Positions 21,983-27,948 of a stretch of 27,948 nt of DNA are shown piece by piece. The notes below the pieces were generated by a model that was given only the letters and a program-made list of their open reading frames with translations, was not told the DNA's origin and searched no databases. Location: positions 1-27,948 of the forward strand of contig URTG01000004.1 in NCBI GenBank assembly GCA_900550705.1, written 5' to 3'. This stretch comes from an uncultured Eubacteriales bacterium. Lineage in GTDB: Bacteria > Bacillota > Clostridia > Oscillospirales > Oscillospiraceae. Both the position numbers and the translations under genes were made by a program. How positions within the stretch are numbered: the stretch's first letter is position 1; every line of letters begins with the position of its first letter.

Positions 21983-23385
21983 CACAGCTCACCTGCCTCC
22001 AGCTTTTTCGCCTTTTCGGCCACGTCGGCCAGCGTGCCCACGTTGTAAAAGGCGGCCTCGGGATACTGGTCGGCCTCGCCGTCCACAATGGCGCGGAAGC
22101 CCTCCAGCGTGTCCTTCAGCGGCACATAGACGCCGGGGATGCCGGTGAACTTTTCGGCCACATGGGTGGGCTGGGCCAGGAAGCGCTGGACCTTACGGGC
22201 CCGGTTCACAGTCATGCGGTCCTCGTCAGACAGCTCATCCATGCCCAGGATGGCGATGATGTCCTGAAGCTGGCTGTATTTCTGCAAGATCTCCTGGACC
22301 CGCCGGGCCACGCGGTAGTGCTCCTCACCCACGATGTCCGCCTCCAGAATACGGGAGGAGGACTCCAGGGGGTCCACCGCGGGATAAATGCCCTGCTCGG
22401 CGATTTTCCGGTTCAGCACCGTGGTGGCGTCCAGATGGGCGAAGGTGGTGGCGGTGGCCGGGTCGGTCAGGTCGTCGGCGGGGACATATACCGCCTGGAC
22501 GGAGGTGACGGAGCCGTTCTTGGTGGAGGTGATCCGCTCCTGCAATTCGCCCATCTCGTTGGCCAGGGTGGGCTGATAGCCCACGGCGGAGGGCATCCGC
22601 CCCAACAGGGTGGAGACCTCGCTGCCCGCCTGGACGAATCGGAAGATGTTGTCGATAAACAGCAGCACGTCCTTGTGCTCCACGTCCCGGAAGTGCTCGG
22701 CCATGGTCAGGCCGGACAGGGGCACCCGCATACGCACACCGGGGGATTCGTTCATCTGGCCGAAGACCAGGGCAGTCTTTTCCGACACGCCGCTCTCCCG
22801 CATCTCCCGCCACAGGTCGTTGCCCTCCCGGCTGCGCTCGCCCACGCCGGTAAAGATGGAATAGCCGCCGTGCTCCATGGCCACGTTGTGGATCAGCTCC
22901 TGGATCAGCACGGTCTTCCCCACGCCGGCGCCGCCGAACAGGCCGATCTTGCCGCCCTTGGGATAGGGCTCCAGCAGGTCGATGACCTTAATGCCCGTCT
23001 CCAGGATCTCCACGGCGGGACTCTGCTCCTCAAAGGTGGGGGGCTGGCGGTAAATGCTGGTGCGGGGCACGTCCTGGGGCACGGCGGGGCCGCCGTCGAT
23101 GGGCTCGCCCAGCACGTTGAACATCCGGCCCAGGGTGGCCTCGCCCACAGGGACCTGAATGGTCCTGCCCGGGGCATCCACCGTCATGCCCCGGGACAGG
23201 CCCTCGCTGCCGGAGAGCATGACGCAGCGGACGGTGTTGTCCCCCATGTGCTGGGCCACCTCCATCACCCGGGGGCGGCCGTTCAGCTCCACCGACAGGG
23301 CCTCCTTGATATTCGGCAGGTGTCCGGCCGAAAACTCCACGTCGATGACGGGGCCGGATACCTGAACAATGGTTCCTTGCTTCAT
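21982..23385 (-). CDS. atpD: ATP synthase F1 beta subunit
   Basis: This is the catalytic subunit, about 467 residues and normal in length. The P-loop GGAGVGKT is at about 151-158, GERSREG follows the catalytic Glu (about 183), LLFIDNIFRFVQAG is the Walker B segment, and the conserved DELSDEDR (DELSEED loop) is at about 383-390. An in-frame GTG at 23394 overlaps the atpG stop (GTGA), but AGGAAG lies 1 base from it and 10 bases from the ATG at 23385, so the ATG is slightly favoured; either is possible. Nothing unusual is seen in the catalytic core, so the F1 head should be active. Confidence 0.95.
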   Translation of the reverse strand: MKQGTIVQVSGPVIDVEFSAGHLPNIKEALSVELNGRPRVMEVAQHMGDNTVRCVMLSGSEGLSRGMTVDAPGRTIQVPVGEATLGRMFNVLGEPIDGGPAVPQDVPRTSIYRQPPTFEEQSPAVEILETGIKVIDLLEPYPKGGKIGLFGGAGVGKTVLIQELIHNVAMEHGGYSIFTGVGERSREGNDLWREMRESGVSEKTALVFGQMNESPGVRMRVPLSGLTMAEHFRDVEHKDVLLFIDNIFRFVQAGSEVSTLLGRMPSAVGYQPTLANEMGELQERITSTKNGSVTSVQAVYVPADDLTDPATATTFAHLDATTVLNRKIAEQGIYPAVDPLESSSRILEADIVGEEHYRVARRVQEILQKYSQLQDIIAILGMDELSDEDRMTVNRARKVQRFLAQPTHVAEKFTGIPGVYVPLKDTLEGFRAIVDGEADQYPEAAFYNVGTLADVAEKAKKLEAGEL

Positions 23386-23390
23386 GTTGC

Positions 23391-24290
23391 TCACGCTTCC
23401 TTCCTGTGTTTCCGGCGCTGAGCCTTGGCACCGGCGGAAATTTCGGTGATTTCCTGGGTAATGGCCGCCTGCCGCACCCGGTTATATTGCAGGGACAGGT
23501 CGCCCAGCAGCTTTTCCGCGTTCTGGTTGGCGGTATCCATGGCGGCCATGCGGGCGTTCTGCTCGCAGCAGAAGCTGTCGATCAGGGCGCTGTAAACAAA
23601 GCCGGTGATGTAGCTGTGCATCACGCCGTCCAGCACCTGATTTGCCGAGGGGGTGAACTCGAAGGGCTGCTCCACCGCCTTCTCCTTGGCCGGGGTGGCG
23701 AAGTGGGTGCGGTGGAAGGGCAGCAGACGGGTGGACTTGGCCTCCGACAGCATACTGGTCTTCATGTCGGTGTAAATGATAAAAATTTCCTTCAGCCGTC
23801 CCCGGTTGAAGCCGTCCAGCAGCAGATCGCTGATCTCCCGTGCCCGGGACAGGGTGGGATTCTGGGCGGTGTAGAGGAAGCTGTGCTGAATGGGGACCCG
23901 GTGCTGGGCGAAGAAGTGCCGCCCGTACTCCCCCACCACATACAGCTCCAGGTCGGGGTGCTCGCTGCGAAGGCGCAGGGTCTCCTTGAGCACGTTCTGG
24001 TTATAGGCCCCGGCCAGGCCCTTGTCCGCCGTAATGACCAGGCAGCCATAGGTCCCCTCCAGGGGGGTGTCGTCGTCCGGGGGGTAGAAATAGCGGCTGT
24101 TCACGTCGTTGGCCGTGCGGAAAATGCGCTTGATCTCCCCCCGCAGGCTCTCGAAATAGGGGCGGGTGTGGTCCAGGTCCTCCTTGGCCTTCCGCAGCTT
24201 GGTGGAGGCGATGAGATACATGGCGTTGGTGATCTTTTTCGTCTCACGCACGCTCTCGATCCGGGTCTTGATCTCCTTGGTGCTGGCCAT
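23391..24290 (-). CDS. atpG: ATP synthase F1 gamma subunit
   Basis: This is the central rotor shaft, 299 residues and slightly longer than the usual 285. The N terminus STKEIKTRIESVRETKKITNAMYLIASTKLRKAK and the C terminus (ARMAAMDTANQNAEKLL...YNRVRQAAITQEITEI) are the two long helices of the coiled coil. A small insertion (about 66-80, with PPDDD) precedes the ITADKGLAGAYN core strand. The ATG at 24290 lies 1 base after the atpA stop; an in-frame GTG at 24302 would add four residues. Its stop lies beside the atpD start. Confidence 0.94.
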   Translation of the reverse strand: MASTKEIKTRIESVRETKKITNAMYLIASTKLRKAKEDLDHTRPYFESLRGEIKRIFRTANDVNSRYFYPPDDDTPLEGTYGCLVITADKGLAGAYNQNVLKETLRLRSEHPDLELYVVGEYGRHFFAQHRVPIQHSFLYTAQNPTLSRAREISDLLLDGFNRGRLKEIFIIYTDMKTSMLSEAKSTRLLPFHRTHFATPAKEKAVEQPFEFTPSANQVLDGVMHSYITGFVYSALIDSFCCEQNARMAAMDTANQNAEKLLGDLSLQYNRVRQAAITQEITEISAGAKAQRRKHRKEA

Positions 24291-24291
24291 C

Positions 24292-26049
24292 TCAGGCACC
24301 ACGCTTTCCCCGCTCCAGGTATTGGGCCTGGAAGCGTCTGGACAGGACCAGGATGGTCTCCCCGTCCTCCGGCGTCAGCACGCCGTTGTCGTCGATCCGG
24401 CTGCACAGGCCGGGGTCCCGGCTCTCCACATCGGCCAGCAGGGCCTCCCGGAAGTCGTCCATCCGGTCCAGGGGGATGTCCTGCATGACGTGCTTCAGGG
24501 CGGCGGTGAGCAGAATGACCTGCTGGTGCTGCTGGAGGGGGTGATACTGCTTCTGCCGCAGCAGACGCATCAGGCCCTGCCCGTAGACCAGCTGGCGCTT
24601 GGTGGTGTCGTCCAGGTCGCTGGAGAACTGGGTGAAGACCTCCATCTCCCGGTACTGGGCCAGATCCAGACGGATGGCACCGGCGGCCTTTTTCATGGCC
24701 TTGGTCTGGGCGTCGCCGCCCACACGGGACACGGACAGGCCCACGTTCACGGCGGGACGCTGGCCGGAGAAGAACAGGTCGCTCTCCAGGAAGATCTGTC
24801 CATCGGTGATGGAGATGATGTTGGTGGGGATATAGGCGGACACGTCCCCCGCCTGGGTCTCTACGATGGGCAGGGCGGTCATGCTGCCGCCGCCCAGCTC
24901 GTCAGACAGGTGGGCGGAGCGCTCCAGCAGACGGGAGTGCAGATAGAACACGTCGCCGGGGTAGGCCTCACGGCCGGGGGAGCGCTCCAGCAGCAGGCTC
25001 AGGGCGCGGTAGGCGATGGCGTGCTTGGACAGGTCGTCGTAGACGATGAGCACGTCCCGGCCCTGATACATGAAATACTCGCCCAGGGCGGTGCCCGCAT
25101 AGGGGGCGATGTATTGCAGCGACGCGGGGGCGCTGGCCGGGGCATCCACCACCACGGTGTAGTCCATGGCTCCCCGGCGGGTGAGGTTGTTCACCAGCTG
25201 GGCTACCGAGCTGGACTTCTGCCCGATGGCCACATAGATACACACCACGTTCTTCCCCTTCTGGTTCAGAATGGTGTCCAGGGCGATGGCGGTCTTGCCC
25301 GTCTGCCGGTCGCCGATGATCAGCTCGCGCTGGCCCCGGCCGATGGGGAACATAGCGTCGATGGCCAGCAGGCCGGTCTCCATGGGCTTGTTCACCGGCT
25401 GGCGGTCCAGAATTCCGGGGGCGGGGGTCTCGATGGGGCGGTACTCCTGGGCGGGGATGCTCCCCTTGCCGTCGATGGGCGTACCCAGGGCGTCTACCAC
25501 CCGGCCCAGGAAGGCGTCGCTCACCGGCATACCGGCGGTCTTGCCGGTGCGGCGGACGATGCTGCCCTGAACGATCTCCTCACTGTCGCCGAACAGGATA
25601 CAGCCCACCTCGTCCCGGCGCAGGTCCTGGGCCATACCCTTGACGCCGCCGGAGAACACCAGGATCTCGCCGTACTGCACATGGCTCAGGCCGCTGACGG
25701 TGGCGATCTCGTCGCCCACGGTGAGCACCTTGCCGGTCTCCTCTGCGGTGATGGCGGGGTTCCAGCTCTCCACCGCCTCCCGCAGCAGGGGGACGATGGA
25801 CTCCTGGTCGGGGTCCAGCTGCTGCATCCGCTCCCGGAACTGCCGCATCCGGCCCTCCAGGCTCCAGTCGTACAGGTCGGGTCCCACTTGCAGGCGGAAG
25901 CCGCCGGTCAGGCTGTCGTCCTGCTTCCACTCTAACGCGACCGGGCCGTATTTCTTGGCCAAAAAGTCCTGAAAGCGCTGCTTCTGCTTGTCGCTGGGGG
26001 CGGCGGCGCTGTACAGGATGGCGGTTGGAAGCTCCTTAGTGCTGCTCAT
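24292..26049 (-). CDS. atpA: ATP synthase alpha subunit fused to an N-terminal delta C-terminal domain
   Basis: The 585-residue product is about 80 residues longer than a normal alpha. Residues 1-78 do not belong to alpha; they match the C-terminal domain of delta (AtpH), with DDSLTGGFRLQVG (44-56) corresponding to the delta DPSLIGGxxxxxG motif and DLYDWSLEGRMRQFRERM to its following DGSVRGRLxxL helix. The alpha part starts with its own N-terminal helix (ESIVPLLREAVESW, 83-96), then VGDEIATVSGL (111-121), P-loop GDRQTGKT (246-253) and the Arg finger in SVSRVGG (R442). No separate atpH exists: atpF overlaps this gene by 14 bases. The delta N-terminal domain, which normally binds alpha, is absent. 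The ATG at 26049 has GGAGGAGGG upstream. Alpha identity is certain; the delta assignment is by motif. Confidence 0.92.
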   Translation of the reverse strand: MSSTKELPTAILYSAAAPSDKQKQRFQDFLAKKYGPVALEWKQDDSLTGGFRLQVGPDLYDWSLEGRMRQFRERMQQLDPDQESIVPLLREAVESWNPAITAEETGKVLTVGDEIATVSGLSHVQYGEILVFSGGVKGMAQDLRRDEVGCILFGDSEEIVQGSIVRRTGKTAGMPVSDAFLGRVVDALGTPIDGKGSIPAQEYRPIETPAPGILDRQPVNKPMETGLLAIDAMFPIGRGQRELIIGDRQTGKTAIALDTILNQKGKNVVCIYVAIGQKSSSVAQLVNNLTRRGAMDYTVVVDAPASAPASLQYIAPYAGTALGEYFMYQGRDVLIVYDDLSKHAIAYRALSLLLERSPGREAYPGDVFYLHSRLLERSAHLSDELGGGSMTALPIVETQAGDVSAYIPTNIISITDGQIFLESDLFFSGQRPAVNVGLSVSRVGGDAQTKAMKKAAGAIRLDLAQYREMEVFTQFSSDLDDTTKRQLVYGQGLMRLLRQKQYHPLQQHQQVILLTAALKHVMQDIPLDRMDDFREALLADVESRDPGLCSRIDDNGVLTPEDGETILVLSRRFQAQYLERGKRGA

Positions 26050-26536
26050 CCTTACCACCCTCCTCCCCTGCCAGCTCCAGGAAGCGGTCGAAAGCGTCGC
26101 CGTCGGACTGGAGCACCAGCTTCTCGGCGGCCTCCACGGCCATCTCCTTCACGGCCTGGCGGGCATCCGCCATCATCTTGTCCCGGCCGCGGACCGCCTG
26201 GGTCCGGGCGTCGGCCAGGATCTTCTCCGCCTGCTTCCGGGCGTCCTCCAGCTGCTGCTGGGCGGCGTTGTGGGCCTCCGCCTGGGCGTTCCGGCGGATG
26301 TCCATCAGCTGCTCCTGGGCCCGGTCCAGCTCCTGCTGGGCCTGGGTCTTCAGGTCCTCCGCGTCCTTCGCGGTCTGGGCCGCCTTGTCGGCCTGCTCCT
26401 GATAGAATGCCTCCCGCTGGTCCATGAACCGCTTCACCGGGCGGTAGAGCAGAAAGTACAGCCCCCCGCCCAGAATGGCGAAGTTCATCAAATGCAGCAG
26501 GATCTGCTGCCAATCAATATTCAATGGGATGTTCAT
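26036..26536 (-). CDS. atpF: ATP synthase F0 subunit b
   Basis: This is the peripheral stalk subunit, 166 residues and normal in length. One N-terminal membrane helix (about 12-31, ILLHLMNFAILGGGLYFLLY) is followed by a long charged coiled coil (35-140) and a C-terminal helix ending GGKDEQH. There is no sign of the missing delta N-terminal domain at its end, unlike the mycobacterial b-delta fusion. The frame is open to 26563, but the ATG at 26536 gives the expected short N terminus. It begins 16 bases after the atpE stop and overlaps atpA by 14 bases. Confidence 0.93.
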   Translation of the reverse strand: MNIPLNIDWQQILLHLMNFAILGGGLYFLLYRPVKRFMDQREAFYQEQADKAAQTAKDAEDLKTQAQQELDRAQEQLMDIRRNAQAEAHNAAQQQLEDARKQAEKILADARTQAVRGRDKMMADARQAVKEMAVEAAEKLVLQSDGDAFDRFLELAGEEGGKDEQH

Positions 26537-26552
26537 GCTCTTCCCACCTGCC

Positions 26553-26927
26553 TTACAGCACAAAGATAATCAGAATAACCACCAACAGGGCGTAGATAAT
26601 GGCAGTTTCGATAAACACCAGGCCCAGCATCAGCGTGGTGCGGATCTTGCTCTCCGCCTCGGGCTGACGGGCGATGCCCTCCACGGACTTACCGGCGGCC
26701 AGGCCCATACCGATGGCGCCGCCGCAGGCACCCAGACCGATGGCCAGACCGGCGGCCACGGCCTTCAGCCCCAGGCTGCTGCCCGAATCACTGTCGGCGG
26801 ACTGGCTCTGGCTGGTCTCCGGGGCGGAGCTGTCCCCCGCAGCAAAGGCGGGAACGGCCATAACGGTGAGCATCGCCACCAGCATCATCATCAGTACCAG
26901 CATTTTTCCGGAAAACTTCTTGTTCAT
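26553..26927 (-). CDS. atpE: ATP synthase F0 subunit c with N-terminal signal-peptide-like extension
   Basis: This proteolipid rotor subunit has 124 residues against the usual 70-90. Residues 1-29 look like a signal peptide: KK at 3-4, a Met/Leu/Val-rich core (9-25) and an AFA-A cleavage site (27-30). An acidic Ser/Gln-rich linker (31-51) leads to the canonical hairpin: helix 1 (53-80) with Gly-rich packing, the polar loop ARQPE (86-90), and helix 2 with the ion-binding E107 in VFIETAIIY. The position of Gln32 in Na+-type c rings is Met74 here. The ATG at 26927 is preferred (GAGG about 10 bases upstream); the ATG at 26942 would add five residues. It lies 52 bases after atpB. Confidence 0.92.
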   Translation of the reverse strand: MNKKFSGKMLVLMMMLVAMLTVMAVPAFAAGDSSAPETSQSQSADSDSGSSLGLKAVAAGLAIGLGACGGAIGMGLAAGKSVEGIARQPEAESKIRTTLMLGLVFIETAIIYALLVVILIIFVL

Positions 26928-26979
26928 TGTATTCAGCCTCATTTCATGTCTTTCTATTGGGGATAGAATCGTCTTCGGT

Positions 26980-27849
26980 TCATGTCTGAGCCGGAGCTTG
27001 CTCTTTCTTATGCCGCTTCGCCTTTGGCTCCGGCGGCTCCGAGACCTCACCGTAGAACAGGGCGGTGAGCATGGTCAGCACATAGCTCTGGATCACCGCG
27101 TGCAGCAGGGTGAACAGCACACCCACCAGCACGGGCAGCACAAAGCTCAGGCTCATGTAGTAATACACCAGCTCCGTCACCAGCAGACCGCTGAGCAGTG
27201 CGCCGAACAGACGGAAGCTCATGGAGATGGGCAGGGAGAACTCCTTCAGGGTGGCCTCCACGCCGTTTAACCCGTTGTTGCGGATGCCGCCGGACAGGAT
27301 CACCAGATAGGACAGACAGCCCAGGGCGATGGCCCCGTTCACGTCGGACAGGGGGGCGGGCAGGGTGATGGATCGGCCGGTGGTGGTCATCCACTGGAGG
27401 CCGAACATCTCGAACATGGTGCCCACAAAGACATAGACCCCGGCGGCAAAGAGGTAGACCCCCAGGAACTTGTTCCGGCGGGGACTGCTCTCCTTGGCCA
27501 TGCCGTCAAACATACCCACCACCAGCTCCAGACACAGCTGGAGCCTGCCGGGGACATATTGGAACTTGGGGATGGCCAGCACTCGGATCAGCGCCGCCCC
27601 AAGGAGCAGCACCGCCGTGACGATCATACCGGAGATCAGGCCGGGGTTGACCTCCTTCCCCCCGAACAGGCTGACCCGGTTCGCGTCGTGGAGCACCGCA
27701 TCCCGCATCACGGCGGAGATGCTCTCCTTCTCCCCTCCCCCGCCGCCGGGCAGGACCAGGGAGGCCACCAGAAGGGCCGCGACAATGCACAGCCAGATGA
27801 TTATCCTTCGCAGCAGCTGACTTCGTTCCGCTGCCGTCATTTTTTTCAT
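26980..27849 (-). CDS. atpB: ATP synthase F0 subunit a
   Basis: This is the stator channel subunit, 289 residues. About six membrane helices are visible (16-33, 69-93, 127-148, 172-188, 207-232, 236-265). The essential Arg is R213 in ISMSFRLFGALLSG; Q254 lies in the last helix (AVIQSYVLTMLTALFYGE). The first loop contains a Gly run (35-39) and an extracytoplasmic segment up to 68. The C terminus is a basic/Pro-rich tail after 270. AAGGAG sits 10 bases before the ATG at 27849. It is the first gene of the operon seen here; an atpI upstream would be outside the window. Confidence 0.94.
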   Translation of the reverse strand: MKKMTAAERSQLLRRIIIWLCIVAALLVASLVLPGGGGGEKESISAVMRDAVLHDANRVSLFGGKEVNPGLISGMIVTAVLLLGAALIRVLAIPKFQYVPGRLQLCLELVVGMFDGMAKESSPRRNKFLGVYLFAAGVYVFVGTMFEMFGLQWMTTTGRSITLPAPLSDVNGAIALGCLSYLVILSGGIRNNGLNGVEATLKEFSLPISMSFRLFGALLSGLLVTELVYYYMSLSFVLPVLVGVLFTLLHAVIQSYVLTMLTALFYGEVSEPPEPKAKRHKKEQAPAQT

Positions 27850-27894
27850 AGGACAACCGCTCCTTCCTCTTTCACTTACTATATCTATGATAAA

Positions 27895-27909
27895 CAGCTC
27901 ACGGAGCTG
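27895..27909. promoter_or_regulatory. Inverted repeat upstream of atpB
   Basis: CAGCTC (27895-27900) and GAGCTG (27904-27909) form a 15-base inverted repeat. On the minus strand it is followed by the AT-rich segment TTTATCATAGATATAGT, which contains possible -10 hexamers (TATCAT, TATAGT), but I see no matching -35. It may be an operator or part of the atp promoter. Confidence 0.35.
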
Positions 27910-27948
27910 AGATCATCCACCCAGGGAAAACGCAAAAACTGCCCCCCT

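Noticed and set aside
26036..26563. A b-delta fusion as in mycobacteria
   Set aside because: AtpF is of normal length and ends as a coiled-coil b subunit; the delta-like domain is on alpha instead.

Overview
The window looks like a chromosomal segment of a GC-rich Firmicute, most likely an Oscillospiraceae-type gut clostridium (Flavonifractor/Lawsonibacter-like). Supporting features are a group II ECF transporter module, a ClpE-type unfoldase with an N-terminal zinc finger, an LTA-synthase-family sulfatase, a DivIVA-like coiled-coil protein, sigma-A promoters of TTGACA/TATAAT type and good AGGAGG ribosome binding sites. Codon use is strongly GC-biased, so nearly every gene casts long shadow ORFs on the other frames; these were discarded. 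No tRNA, rRNA, CRISPR array, prophage or transposase gene is visible. The taxonomic guess is inference.

Layout. 1-141: one copy of a small palindrome-ended repeat, cut by the window edge. 148-840 (-): DivIVA-like protein, divergent from a + strand cluster. 1142-7404 (+): SAM-dependent methyltransferase, ecfA1-ecfA2-ecfT, truA, a membrane-anchored DUF5711-like protein and a CvpA-like membrane protein. 7431-7508: a second, unrelated small inverted-repeat element. 7628-9949 (+): clpE with a strong terminator. 9990-10425: a gene-free island of hairpins followed by a second copy of the first repeat. 10440-12269 (-): LTA-synthase-like phosphotransferase. 12490-19916 (-): an aromatic amino acid operon. 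20161-21492 (+): AGCS-family sodium/amino acid symporter. 21575-27849 (-): F-type ATP synthase operon atpB-E-F-A-G-D-C.

The aromatic operon is nearly self-sufficient. DAHP synthase, AroB, AroA, AroC, a chorismate mutase/prephenate dehydratase, an AroE-AroK fusion and AroQ together cover every step from PEP + erythrose-4-phosphate to chorismate and on to phenylpyruvate. Several genes overlap, which suggests translational coupling. A consensus promoter is followed by a 32-residue leader peptide with nine Phe/Tyr residues in eleven positions (8-18), then an intrinsic terminator just ahead of the first enzyme gene. I read this as a ribosome-mediated attenuator in which Phe/Tyr supply controls the whole shikimate pathway.

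The most unusual feature is in the ATP synthase operon. There is no atpH (delta) gene. The alpha subunit instead carries about 80 extra N-terminal residues that match the C-terminal, b-binding domain of delta, followed by the normal alpha N-terminal helix. The delta N-terminal domain is missing. The c subunit in the same operon has an apparent cleavable signal peptide and an acidic/Ser-rich linker before its two membrane helices. Together these suggest a remodelled peripheral stalk and an unusually processed c-ring.
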